From the NCBI GenBank assembly GCA_000708835.1, contig DF237405.1:1-64000 (forward strand): a stretch of DNA of 64,000 nt, in the 5' to 3' direction. The notes under the pieces were generated by a model. That model saw nothing but the letters and a program-made list of their open reading frames with translations. It made no database searches and was not told the origin of the DNA. Numbering within the stretch: position 1 is the first letter of the stretch; the number at the start of each line of letters is the position of its first letter. Shown in pieces: positions 46,209-58,604 of the stretch. This stretch comes from Klebsormidium nitens (lineage: Eukaryota > Streptophyta > Klebsormidiophyceae > Klebsormidiales > Klebsormidiaceae). The position numbers and the translations under genes were made by a program.

Positions 46209-47448
46209 TTCTGATTTTGTTCAATGTGAAGGAACCCAAATCTGTATAGACGGTAAGAGGTCGCGAGCATTCTTTTGCGGCGTCAACAAGACGGCCAAAC
46301 AACTTTTCTGAAAGGTCGGATGCTTGGATGCGAGCTCGAGAATCATGGTCATTTCACCTAGGGCCTGATTTGATTTGGTCGAGCACATGGCATCCGGACT
46401 TTCTTGGTGTAAAGTGAGCCGGCTGGCTTGCTAGCGTCCAATGGATTGAAAATTTATCTCGGCCAAAATAGAAGTGATCTGGTCTTTGAAAGCTGCACAC
46501 AAACAGTTCTCATAATAGACTATGGTCCCTGCATAAAGGTGGATGGCAAGGGCTGTCCGGAGCCAAATACGAAAACACACTTACAACTTCCCTGCATGTG
46601 TGAGTAAACCGGATTTCGGTGTTTCATGCTTATAAATCTGACCAGGGGCTTAACTACCATGGCTGGTACCAAAGCTTGTGGTCGAATGACTACTTTGCTC
46701 AGTGGCAAACGCTTTACTCCTTTTACCAACCGGCCTCGCATGAGGCACATCTGCCGGGCATCTGCCGAACGACGGCCTTGCAAAATGATGGATTTGAGAG
46801 TAATGAAAGCCGTACACATGCATGTACGCGTGAGTGTGTTAATTATGGAACTTGCGGATATGCTTTTAGACATGTTGAAGTTCTCTTTTACACGCCGTAG
46901 CCACCTGCGCCATAGGCTTCTCATGGCATGTACGTAAATGAATGTCAGTGTGTGTGTGTATCGACCTGAGGGATATGGGGAGTTGTTCACGGAGACAGCT
47001 TGCAGGTTGGTTTGTGCGTTTCGATCACTAGCAGAGTGGGTACATCCTCTTCGTCACCATGGGCATTATGTATAGGTACGGTGGAATCATTGCATATCGT
47101 ACTTCGTCTACCTAATGAGTTGTTGATTTAGAAATCCGATCTATCTTCTCATGCATGACATGGCATGAGGGCAAGCGTCGTGCCCGGCACTGTACGCGCG
47201 CTCAACGCGAGCGAATACCTGTGGCGGCCGCGCAGGCACCGGAACGATCGACGCCTGGCCGGGCCCGGTTGCTCGCCAAATCGTCCCAGTTTCACCCCGT
47301 TGAAGCTGAACCATCGGGTTTTACAGGGCCTCGAGCATCCTGGGAAGTTGGGAAGGAGACGAGGACGCATTTGTCCTCTTTCGCGTGCGGCTGATCAAGC
47401 AGCAGGGCGGCCCTGTAGCGTCTTGACCCCTCTAGGAGGGCTGCCAAG
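46209..47448. other. Intergenic: WDR12 3' flank and RPS4 promoter
   Basis: About 1.24 kb. No gene seen; small frames only. TGTAA for WDR12 is at 46408-46412. The last ~300 bp before the RPS4 ATG are GC-richer and must hold its promoter and 5' UTR. Confidence 0.45.
46408..46412 (+). terminator. Poly(A) signal TGTAA, WDR12 gene
   Basis: TGTAA 200 nt after the WDR12 stop codon. Confidence 0.4.
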
Positions 47449-50222
47449 ATGGTGAGTAGCACCTGCCTTGTCTACGGCTGGTTCCTTTGATGTTGCGAAT
47501 AATCCTCTAGTGCCTCGTCTGACGTTTCACTCTGAAAAGACTACGGTGCTGCCATCGCATATCTTGGGTCCAAAGGAGAAAGGGGCACGTCTTTTTCTGG
47601 CGCTGGAGCTTACAGGCCTGGATGAGATTGAGATTGTTGCAGCTGGCTGCGCCTCTCAAGTCTGCATCTGTATGCGCATCGCACAAGTTTTTCAGCTTCG
47701 GTAATGGTGAAGTCATAAAGCAACACCTGACATAGTAGCTGTCAATCAATCTCATGCCCTTGAATTCTCTGTTTTGCAGGCTCGTGGTGTGAAGAAGCAT
47801 CTGAAGAGGCTCAATGCCCCGAGCCATTGGATGCTTGACAAGCTTGGCGGAGTGTTTGTGAGCATCTTTGCCTTTTTCTCTCACCGGAAGGGCAGCAGTA
47901 GGACGTGAGGGCAAAGAAGCTTTGTCACACGGCACTTGTTGCTTAGGCTTTCGAATGTTTTTATATCACATGGTAATGGTGTGGTCGACAGAATCTGCAG
48001 CTGCACTGTACTGTCTGCGCGGGTCAATGATTTCAAAATTAGATGTCCAAATTAGATTCTTTAGCAGCGCCCGGTATTTTTGATGCATTTGGCGCCAGCA
48101 TCAGTTGTACAGATGGTTGGGCAACAGGTGTTTGCAAGAACGATGAATAGCCTGTTCCGCTGGGAAGAGGTTCCTTGGTCTTTACCAGCAACACATGGCA
48201 GAGGGGCCAGGACAGATTGCTTGCTCAACCTTGGAGATTGAAATGGAACGCAAAGAGGTTGGAGAGGGTTGGCTCGCGTCAGACCGCTGCTGTCTCAGCG
48301 ACGTTCAAGCGGGGTTAAAGGGGACAGGCAGAGTTCTAGTCGACATAGCATTTCTTAGAGGACCTTGGGGATACTTCATGGTGGAGAATTGGGGAACAGG
48401 GGGACATCGCATGGAGCCCTGCCCAAAGCTTTATCAACAAACGTCGCGACGGCACTTTCAGAAGGGGCGAGGAGAGTGTTCGTTCAGGACTGTGCTAAGA
48501 AGTGGGAAAACCTACGATCTTTTGTAGAGCTGATGTTGGTGTCTTTGCACACCTTTTCAGGCCCCCAAGCCGTCCCCTGGTCCCCACAAGGAGCGCGAGT
48601 GCCTCCCTCTCATCCTCATCCTGAGGAACAGGCTCAAGTATGCCCTTACTGGCCGTGAGGTGACGGCAATCCTCATGCAGAGGCTGGTGGAGGTGGACGG
48701 CAAGGTCCGCACTGACAAGACCTACCCGGCAGGCTTCATGGGTAAGCAGCCAGGGCCATGCGCCGGCGCCGCCCTTTGGAGTGTGCTGTCAGTCGGTCCC
48801 AGCTTCCTTTCCATTCCTTGCCTTCATGTTCTAACTGTAGGACAAGCCCTCAGGACCAGTGCTTGATCAAGTCAAGATAGTTGTCATGGTCTGAGCGCAT
48901 CTCGGCAGGCGGGACACAGCAAAAAAGTATCTTTGCAAGGTGCGGAGCCCTTGTGGCAGAGATTGTCCCTTGTGGACATCAGGAGGAAAGGGACCATCTC
49001 TGCCGTAGTAGTGTCAGCAAGGTCCCGGAAAAAGTTTATCACCACCAAAAGGCGCACCGAAGATGTTTAGAGCCAAGTATGCCCAAGGCACTTACAGCGG
49101 CTGTAATGTCATTGGGGCATCAGTCAACATCTCGCACTGAGGTTGCTATCTGCTCATTCACAGATATCATCCACATTGCCAAGACCGACGAGCACTTCCG
49201 TCTTCTGTACGACTCCAAGGGGCGCTTTGTGACCCACAGGGTCACTGCTGAGGAGGGAAAGGTGAGGCCAACGCACAGCATCAAGTTTCTCAATCATGGC
49301 ACAAAGACGGGAGGCTCGCATGCACCTGGCTGGCATTAGAGGCGCTGGAGCTGTTGGCAGCTCTTGGGCCGTTGATCAATGGATAACTTGTCAGCCGTGA
49401 GCGCTGTACTGACATATCCTGCTTGGGTGGTTGTGTGCAGTACAAGCTGGCCAAGGTGCGCGCCCAGAAGGTTGGCGACCGCGGCATCCCGTACATCTCC
49501 ACCTCCGACGGGCGCACCATCCGGTACCCGGACCCGTTGATCAAGGTCAACGACACGGTCAAGATCGATATTGAGACCGGCAAAGTGATTGACTTCATCA
49601 AGTTCGATGTGGGCAACATCGTCATGGTCACGGGAGGGCGTAACAGAGGGCGAGTGGGGATCCTGCAGGTGAGGCGGGCAAACAGAACGTGGGCATCATG
49701 CATCCGGCAGCCTTTAAGAGGATCGCACTGGCGTCCGTAACCAAGTCATAATTCTGTGCATCGGTTTTTCCTGCATGTTTGTCTTGTCTCTGAAGTGCCG
49801 GCTCGCTAGCTTTGCAATGCCGATGGGGTTGCATGGGATCACAGAGATTGGTTTTCGTGTTCTGCAGAAACACATCCTTGTATTTGGACTTCCATCCCCT
49901 GAACATTCCGCCGAGGAATCTCGATTGGTTCAATCTGCCGTTTCTTGGGTTTCTCCCTGGAGCGTCTTGTTTCTTGAGGCAAGTAGGTGACGTCTGTTTG
50001 TTCCTGCGTGTGCAGCACCGTGAGAAGCACAAGGGGAGCTTCGACATTGTGCACATCAAGGATGCGGCGGGCCACCAGTTCGCCACGCGGCTGACCAACA
50101 TCCAGCTCATCGGTTCGGGCACCAAGCCGTGGGTCAGCCTGCCCAAGGGCAAGGGTATCAAGCTCTCCATCGTCGAGGAGGCCAGGAAGGCACGGGCGGG
50201 CGCGGCTAAGGTGGCGGCATAA
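47449..50222 (+). CDS. RPS4: 40S ribosomal protein S4 (eS4)
   Basis: Structural protein of the small cytosolic subunit. Six exons: 47449-47451, 47780-47857, 48561-48741, 49164-49261, 49441-49668 and 50016-50222; 795 nt, 264 residues, the usual length. The first coding exon is only the ATG, followed at once by GTGAGT; the second begins [20 protein letters not shown], the RS4 N-terminal signature. The S4 RNA-binding domain shows [20 protein letters not shown], then [22 protein letters not shown]. The central domain runs [20 protein letters not shown] through [15 protein letters not shown], and the KOW motif [17 protein letters not shown] follows. It ends THR-rich-free and basic: [12 protein letters not shown]. 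An ATG-only exon is common in ribosomal protein genes. All domains are intact. Confidence 0.97.
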
Positions 50223-51317
50223 GCGACCGTTCAGCAGGGAGAAACTGGGCTTGGGATGAGGGACAGTTGTATATGAACCGAAACTCTGTCTGCAACCCCG
50301 TGCCCTCGAGCATGTTGCACTCGCTTCCCCCGCTTGTTCTTTATACTCAAATGATCATACGACGCGTGTCATCAGCGACTGGTTCACATGATTCTTAGTG
50401 ATTGCCGCATGATTGATTCACATAGATCGAGGATACGTCGTCTGCACTTCATCTTATATATGAGTCATTGCATCGAACAGCTTGATGTTTTTTTAGATTC
50501 AATTTTATGGTTTTGAACATGCGTGTGCTTACATTGACATTGGCCTCGAGCTATCATACGCTCATGCAGTACACCTTGGTCTCTATTTGTTGCAAGAAAT
50601 ACGGCTTCTGCATAAAAGGGGACCGTGATCATGTTCGAACAGCTAAGTGAAAAATGATTGCATGTGCAGCCGCCCGGGTAGATATACAGTAAGACGAAAT
50701 CATTAGATTGTGTACACTGTACTTTCTGTACACTCCCGGTTGTGAATCTTCAAGCAGACTTCACCAGTGCATTTGACAGGTCATCTTCGATCACAGAAGA
50801 CAACACTGAGCTCGATGTTCATCAGGTTCATCATGTACTATACCATGCTATATTAGCACGTACCATACATCAATCACAGGAATGGGTCAACTGCATGCGC
50901 CATAATGCACTGCGGCATGCATTAGGAGTAGGATTCAATTCAAAGCTTGCATGAAGCAACTATGCTAGTCAAATAGCACGAAGATGACAAAGGACAGAGC
51001 TATTCAGGTTATCCAACTCGAAAGTTTGCAGGCCCTTTCAAAATTCAGATTTTCATGCAAGACATATCGGTCCGACCTAATCTGAACGGTTTTTCGACGG
51101 CACCTCCTAATGGTGCCCTTCTCCTTGATCACAATTCAAAATTGCGTCTCGTTACTTGCAGCTTGTACACATTGATACAATCCTATGTCTCTCTCCCGGT
51201 GCCAGAATAGTGCTCCCGATGTATACGTAAGATCGGTTATGCGCAAGCCTTGATGTCGGTGTCTGATCCTGCAACGAACTGTGTCTACCACTGCCTAAGT
51301 TGACGTCAAGTATCCGC
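50223..51317. other. 3'-3' intergenic region, AT-rich
   Basis: About 1.1 kb between convergent genes. No gene, repeat or RNA recognised. No TGTAA is seen within 200 nt of the RPS4 stop. Confidence 0.45.
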
Positions 51318-53633
51318 TTATTTGTTCTTGACGAGCTCCACCTCTTTGAGTTCCAGGGCAAAGCCCTTCCCCGTCTTCCAGTAGTCAGACAGCGGATGTA
51401 TACCACCTTCGGGGGGTTCGAAATCCTGAGAGCAGACAAACGAGCCGCCACCTTTAGCAGATCATGGGTCCACGTCTTAACTTCAAAAGTAACTTTGTCG
51501 ATTAAATTCGGCTGCAGGACAGGCGTGAAAAAGGGAAGCTTGTCTAGAACGATTTCAGGAGAACCCGCAAAGTCGATGTGTTATGAAGCGCGCTCGCCAA
51601 GCCCACAGAGTCTCAACACCAATGTTTTGCGTAAGTCGAAACATCTCGCGCCTGAGGGACAGATTGCAGTGTGGAAGAGGAAACACTCGCACAAATGATA
51701 AACCATGAGCGAGCCTGGGACACGTCAACGAACACCTCCAGCCAAACCCTTCAAAAATCCCTTTCTGGACCGCCGAAAACTGGAGTCCTCGGCTTTCCCC
51801 TGTTGATATACACAATTGGGTTGTGATCTAGGTTCAAAGCGAAATTTCTTTGCCTAGAACTTTCTCTCCCGTGGTACTTCAAGAGGGTCCGTCAGTCCTT
51901 GACAAAGCAATTTGCCATGCGTCTCGTTTAACCTAAGCGTTTCGTTTCTACTCTCTAAACTCCCGTGCGTTCTCTCCGCGAGTGCAGAATCAGAACAACC
52001 CGCCGAGCTTCCGATTTGAGAGAGCGGTGTTGAGATGCTTTGAACCCGCTCACCCGCCGTTCCTCTTCCTTCTCCTGTGTCGAGATGCCGTAGCGCTTGT
52101 CGCGCGCGGCCACCAGGTCCGCCGGCACGGGGGCCTGCTCCTGCGGTGACGTCATGAGCGCGGGCACGCCCAGCGGGAGGCTGTGCTTGTCGGTCTGCCA
52201 CGTGTTCCAGAACTTGCCGTACGTCTTGGCCATCTTGGGCAGCAGGCCGCGCTCCGCCGCAGACGGCACGCCCGGCAAGACCCACAGCCCGGTGCGGATC
52301 TCGAAAAAGTGTGAGTGCCACAGCTTCTTCTCCTGAAAACGGAGGGGACCACGAGTCGGACATAATTCGAAGGAAATTCTTGTCCCGGAGTGGGGGTAAG
52401 ACTTCGCTCATGTCGACTGCTTTTGGCAGAAAAAGCCGCCTTGCACAGGGCTGGCGTGTTCATCGATCTTGACTTGCTAGTCGATTTCCGGATATTGTTT
52501 TGATAAAAAAGAAGAAACGTGCGCAGAGCGCAATGCTGACAATTGTATAGCGGCCAATCGAACGGAACAGAGAAGAAGAGCCACACTGATTGGTGACCGA
52601 TCGAAGTTTCGAAAGGCTCAATGAGAATTGGGGAAGAAGGGGCATACCTCGTCTGGCAAAGTGTGGAACAACTTCTCAGACACCACATACTCCACGCCCA
52701 CAATCCTGCATACAAAGAAGAGAGTAAGATACACGAAGTTACGGTAAGCAAGAGCTAACAAACCGTTAAAGCAATTGATCAAGACCCTCGTTTCCAAGAT
52801 GCAATTGGCTCGATTGAACAGAGTGTATCAACATACTCGTCAAAAGAATTAGGTTGTCTCTGGCTTAGGAAAACGAGTAAGTGGTACCAGTACAGCAGAA
52901 GGTATTATCAGAGCGCCAGAGCGGCTGCAGAAACGGACAGGAAGCTTGAATAGCAGAGGTCAAATCCAATACACCGACCACTCTCACTCTCACTCTCCCC
53001 CTCCCCTCCCGCCCCTGCCCCTGCAAGCTGTTCCCCAGCTCTCCCCTCTCCACCCCCCCCCCACACTGGTCCTTTTAAGTGGGCGTGTCGGGGCAGCTAC
53101 CTGGCATCCTTTTTGTCTGAATCATAGACGACGCACTGGAAGAAGTCGTCATTCACTGCTGCCACGTGGTGGTGGGTCTCGATGCAGCGGCTGGGGTTGT
53201 CATGGAACATCGCCCAGGTGCACACGTGCTGGTTGATCTGGCGCAGACAATCACAGCGGTGAGAAACAGAGCACAGGTTTCGAACATCACATGCAACTTC
53301 TAGCTAGCCCTGAATGATCAGGAGAGATCTTCACCAAGGACGAAGGGTGTAGTGACCAGCTGAAGTATTCAAAGAATTGACTGATTGAACATTCGTCAGA
53401 ACATTTCTTTAGGTACTGAAGGACCGCCAATATAAGTCTTCTGTTTTGAGCCTGTCCCCCCAAGCTGCCCCCACCTGGTTGATGGGCTTGAAGCTCTGCA
53501 TGACGGCCGCACCCGTCTCCAGCACGGCCGTCCCGGTGCTCTTCTGCTCCCCGGGCACATTCTCCCCGCCCCCAGCCGAGCCGTGCGTCCGCACGTGCTC
53601 GCGCTGTGTGGTGCTGTCGGGCCCGCTCGACAT
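51318..53633 (-). CDS. OBAP1: Oil body-associated protein (OBAP, DUF1264)
   Basis: Lipid-droplet-associated family known from plant seeds and also found in microbes; its biochemical activity is not settled. Five exons: 53633-53475, 53237-53101, 52705-52648, 52332-52054 and 51425-51318; 741 nt, 246 residues, normal for OBAP. Conserved blocks in order: VLETGAAVMQSFKPINQ, INQHVCTWAMFHDNPSRCIE with THHHVAAVNDDFFQCVVYDS, GVEYVVSEKLFHTLPDEEK, LWHSHFFEIRTGLWVLPGVP, MAKTYGKFWNTWQTDK, SLPLGVPALM and the C-terminal GIHPLSDYWKTGKGF. The His-rich ETHHH block and WHSH are family hallmarks. The first ~35 residues are polar and variable. No signal peptide or membrane span is seen, in line with peripheral droplet binding. 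It is divergent from the TPR-MBL gene. Confidence 0.92.
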
Positions 53634-54195
53634 CCTCGTAGCTTGCCTGCTTAGAAGCTACGTCTTCGACCAAAGAGCCAAGGTGCCTTCGAAGCTCAGA
53701 CAGAAGATAAGCGGCGAAAGATCGGTTGATGCGAGGACCCCACGAACAGTGCTTTATGTGTCTTCGGCGTCCTCCTGACCAGAGGGGCGCTAGCGGGAGG
53801 CCTATCGTATCCTAGCTGAGAGCTCCAGTGTGAAGGTCATTCTCGGAGCCGCTCCTCGGGCGCATGCAATTGCATGCAGGCGGACCCTCTTTGAGCCGGC
53901 GCGTGGCACAGTAAAGCACACGGTGAATGTACGCACGCGGTCCCGCGCGCGGTACGTGCAAGCTGCCGGCCGCGCAAGCCGGCGGCAGCGCCATCGATCT
54001 GCGGGGATCCCGGAGAACAAGCTTTGCGGCAGTTTGCCTTCTCGCAAGAGAAAGCTGCGCATCTGCATATGCTTTCTGATAGCTCCTCCATCGCTTCAAT
54101 TTCAGCCTTGGAGCCTAGCGAAGGTCAGGAAGAGGTGATAGACGCATTGCCTTTGTGTACCGAGCCATCGCGTGCTCCATTGATTCAGCAATCAG
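53634..54195. promoter_or_regulatory. Shared divergent promoter, OBAP / TPR-MBL
   Basis: 562 bp between divergent start codons, GC-rich in the middle (53860-54010). No specific element recognised. Confidence 0.4.
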
Positions 54196-57100
54196 ATGGA
54201 GGATCTGAAAAAGAAAGGCAATGAAGCTGTTGCGAAAGGAGACTTTCAAAAGGCAGCCGACTTCTATGCAGAGGCATTCAAGTTCGTTCAGCCAGGCAGC
54301 GAAGCAGCTGCAGCATTGCACAGCAACCGCTCGTACGCCCTTCTAAAATTCGGCAAGGCTACTCAGGTAGGCACCACTGAGCTGAGCTTTCTGATGACAT
54401 GGACAATTCTGCTGTCCTTCGTATCCTCAGGTTCCTGTGCAATTGGTTACAGTCGGCCATGTTGAAAAGGTGCCTGTAGTTTGCAGAATAGTCTCGGATC
54501 CTGGTGGCACTGATGCTGGTTGCAGAGTCTTGCTTGAAGTTGACTTGGTTTTTGTCGTGCCTCTAGGCAGCTGAAGAGGCGGGCCGCGCAGTCACCTGTC
54601 GGCCAGAATGGAACAAGGTATGGTCCTCTGCTTAATGTGCACCACTCCACCATCAGTTTGATTTGGACGTTTGATTTGGCTGAGGTCTTACAAGCAAGAA
54701 AAAGTTTGTTCAGATCGTTCGTGCATTGACCCTGTGCTGCCACTACTTTGATGAAAGGGCCGATATGAGTCATGTGTAACTGAATGTGTGCTAGAACGTT
54801 GTGCCTCAACATCTTCAACTCTGCCACACATGCGCTCTCACATGCATGGAGCTCAGTTGATAGGGGAATTGTTGTATGCAGGGTCACTTCCGCCTTGGAG
54901 AAGCCTTGTTTGCACTGGAGGACTTTGACGGCGCAGAAAAAGCATTCGCAAGGGCGCATGAGCTGGCAAGTACCTGTGCCCAAAGTTTGCAGCTCCTGAG
55001 TGATTGAGTGCTTCGAAAGGTTGGCTGATCAAGTGATGGTCCAATGAGGGTGACTGTTTCTTGCAACTTGGTCTTTGGTTTTTGTGCCCACAGTTTTTGT
55101 GTCTTCTGAGAATGTCAGGTCCATTTTGTTCCTTGCTCCTTGTGAAGCATTGATCTGGAGCTCTGCTTGACCACCAGCGGCACTTGTGCAGGCTCCAGAT
55201 GACGCCCATGTGCGGGGAAGACTGCAAGCGTGCAAAGAAGCAAACAGTGGCTACTTCTTCAGGCAGGCAAGTAGGCTTTACGTCAATCGTTTGAGGTTTG
55301 AAAGAAAGACGTGCACTTCGATAGAGCTGTCTATGGATCCTAACCTGGAAAGCTGGGTGACTGGCCTGGGAGTCTGTCTATGGTATGTACTGGTGCCTTT
55401 CATACCATCGTCATTCCCTCTTTCTCAGCCGGTGCGAGTTGGTGTTTGCAGTTGTTCGCCGGTCGAGACTTTGCCGTCGGCACTGGCGGCATGCTCAACT
55501 TTGTGCAGAACCAGGTCTTCAGTGCGGCTCAACAGATGCGCAACTTCAGCTACCTGGTAGGCGACACTCAGACGCGCGAGTGCGTCGTGGTGGACCCAGC
55601 GTGGGATGTCAAGGTGCGGGAGCCCGTTCTCAGAGTCACTGTTACAGAAGGATTCTGTTGTCCTCTATGGAACTCAGCATTGCCACGATGAGGATGTAAC
55701 AGATCAGTATGTCATCACCTGTGCGCCGATTGGGCAAGGTGAAGATGGATACCGGACAGGTCCAAGATCGTACCTGAAAAAATGACGGCGGCCGTCCCAA
55801 CCAACCAACATTGTAACTACCAATGGGGTCAGCGCTCTTACCAGCAACTTCTGCAAAGCACCTTTTTAGTATGAATCCAGACATCACCATCTAACAAGTA
55901 AGTTGACATTCAAAGGCAGAGGAAAAGCCTAGCAACCTCAAGCCGATTTAGTCCAGTTGTCATTGCACAGTGAAGGTTTGTTGCTGCTCTTCAAAGACCG
56001 ATCTCCCGTGTGCATCTGTTGCAGGCCATCCTGGCCCGTGTGGAAGCGGAGCACATGAAGCTGGTGGGCGCCATAGCGACCCACTATCACTTCGATCACA
56101 CCGGGGGGTTGCCGCCACCGCCGTTCGACTCCCTGGGAATCCGGCTGGCGGGGGTCAAGGAGGTGGCGGAACAAGCCAAGGTGCCGGTGAGCGACGGGCC
56201 ACTGAAACGGCAGGGGCCGGAGTCTATTGACTTGAAGCTTGGCGCTGACGTGGATATTGTTTTTAAATTCGTCGCCGGTAGCACGAGAGTCAGTAGGTAG
56301 CACAGGACTTGTCTGACGGCAGCCGTATGTGCGTTTCGCTTGGGAGACAGAGTGCATTATTATGAGCAGCTGGGCTGACATGTCACAATTGATCTAACGT
56401 TCTCATAATCTTGGGACAGGTGTACGTTCATCGGGACGATGCAGCCACCATTCGGGAGAAGAACCGGGTTCCCGCATCGTCGATCCACGAAGTGCAGGTA
56501 CCTTCTTTGCTCCTTCCCCTGCTGCGCACATCGTGACATGCTTGTTTACGGGGTCCTCCATCTTCGAGCGAGCTAGCCTGCTGTCTAAAGAACCAGTCCA
56601 TCTACGTATTCAAGTTACAGGTTACCGTCTCAAGGCAATGTCCTTCCGAGACAAGCCGCTGCAGTGCCTGCTCCTTGAGGCGTGAAGGCATTCTGCTGTG
56701 CAGGACGAGGAGACTCTGCGCGTGGGGCGCGTCGAGCTCAAGTTCCTGCATACCCCGGGCCACACCCCGGGGAGCATGTGCGTGCGGATCAAGCGGACGC
56801 CGGACGACGCAACTGGCGCCCTCCTCTCGGGCGATACTCTGTTCATAGGAAGGTAAGACTGCTTCTCTGCGTCCGAGCTGCTGACACGATGGAAGAAGAG
56901 CAGTATTTCGCTGTAGCCACCAGGAGTCGGAAAGCAATATGTTTGTCCATGTGAGGTCGCTCTGCAGCAACTTCCGCAGTGCCAGGACAAGCCTTCCTTC
57001 CAACGTTGATAGTAGTAGCTGTCTTTTCGCACGTCGCCGCTTCAGGAATGATTGAGGGGCACTCCAGGGCTGAGATCTGGCTCCCCGCCTGCAGCTGTGG

Positions 57101-57532
57101 CCGGCTGGATCTCCCTGACTGCGACCAGATGGCCATGTACAGCAGCCTGCAAAGGAAGCTGGCCACCCTGCCAGACGATACAAGGTACGCGAGCTTGGAC
57201 GGAGGCTTTCCGCACTGAATTTCATGGTACAGGCGAATCCAAATCCGTGACAACCTCTAGCTTATGTTTGATCACGACGTTGCTATCTCCTCTTGCTTGG
57301 CAGTGGCCAACCATTGTATGTGGTCAGGTACATGTCGTTCCTTGCGAAGCCGTCGGATTGCATGTGGCGGCCATTATTGGGAGAACGATGCTCATTTACT
57401 CTTTGATTCTGCAGGGTGTACCCAGGTCATGATTACGGTGGTAAGTTCACAACTATTGGCTCCGAAAAAGCACGGGGCCTTTTACGGCCACTGTCAGAGG
57501 GCCAGTGGAAGGCTATGCACAGTAAAATCTGA
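54196..57532 (+). CDS. TPR - metallo-beta-lactamase-fold hydrolase fusion
   Basis: Ten exons: 54196-54366, 54567-54617, 54882-54965, 55192-55266, 55452-55613, 56025-56186, 56420-56497, 56704-56852, 57095-57184 and 57415-57532; 1140 nt, 379 residues. Residues 1-127 form about three TPR units (KKGNEAVAKGDFQKAADFYA, AAALHSNRSYALLKFGKATQ, HFRLGEALFALEDFDGAEKA), a likely partner-binding module. Residues ~145-365 form a glyoxalase II-like MBL domain: NFSYLVGD, VVVDPAWDV, metal site THYHFDH (His201, His203, Asp205, His206), HTPGHTPGS (His281), SGDTLF (Asp305), CGRLDLP and VYPGHDY (His346). All metal ligands are present, so an active dinuclear thioesterase/hydrolase or persulfide dioxygenase-like enzyme is expected; the substrate is unknown. 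The two halves join in frame across GC-AG introns 3 and 4 (donors GCAAGT at 54966 and 55267). No targeting peptide is visible. Confidence 0.85.
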
Positions 57533-58604
57533 GGAGATTGCCAGAACCAGCTTGACGAGCTTCAACAGCTTCTAGATCAAGCGGCCAGCGGGCGTAACAA
57601 ACTTATACATAGACCAGAATAAAGCAGGCAGCTGTAGCAATGGTCCGAGCCTGAGTATGGGCCTTGTGTAACAGCGTTTGAAAGCACGCATCTGATATAG
57701 CGGCCCAGGAGGAATGTGCAATAGTATGTAGGTGCAATATATTCATTGGTGTCCTAGCTGAAGGTGATAGGTGTAACGTTATACCAGCCCAAATACAAAT
57801 CTGAACCCTTCGTCCTTGATCGATCTCAGCCTGATGGTCGACTAAAGCTTAGCATGTCACATCATGTCGATTCACTAGGTGCAATATATAATATATGGCG
57901 GGTGCAATCTTTCGAACTTCTCAAAACTCTACCGCGAATAAATTTGGTGATTCTGATAACATGCCGTTAACAACATAATCAAGCATGTGCACATGGATTG
58001 CAGGGATATTACGTACCATGCAAGTTGCAACACTATGATATGGCGCGCCGCTGTCTAGCTGCATGATGCACATGGCGGTGCATCAACGTGGCATGCTGGC
58101 CGCGCGGGGACGGCACATGCATCGCAAGGTACATATTGTTAAGTCAGCCTGCACGCATGGAAACTGCTTCCAACGATCGACATCTTTCCAATGTTTTATA
58201 TGCCAGACGGCCTCGTACCCATACTGCAAGCTACTGGAGGGACTTGCAGCGGGCATGGTGTATGCGCTGACCAAAACTGTATTGACCACTGCAATGCTCA
58301 AGGGCTTGCAAAGCACGTGACCCGTTGCTATTGTGCCACAGGACTTATGGATTGCTTCGCAACCACAGCGAGTCGACTAGACCCCCAGAGGTGATGGGCC
58401 ACCATACATAGCGTGCCCCCCTCATTTAATATCGTCAATGGTGGAGGGGCGAGCTTGTTTCTCTCGTCTTCTGTCTTTGAATCGCTTGCAAAGCAGGCTG
58501 AGATGCCCGATCGTTGAGCCTCGTGTATTTGACAGAGGTGGAACTATGTAGTCAACTCGACATTTTGGATTTGTAGCGCTTTTTGAGCTGGACTAAGATG
58601 ATAA
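57533..58604. other. 3'-3' intergenic region
   Basis: About 1.07 kb, AT-rich, convergent genes. Only incidental short frames seen. TGTAA for the TPR-MBL gene lies at 57667-57671. Confidence 0.45.
57667..57671 (+). terminator. Poly(A) signal TGTAA, TPR-MBL gene
   Basis: TGTAA 135 nt after the stop codon at 57532. Confidence 0.45.

Noticed and set aside
51155-51451. 99-codon minus-strand frame as a separate small gene
   Set aside because: It overlaps the last OBAP exon in another frame; the GIHPLSDYWKTGKGF match shows which frame is real.
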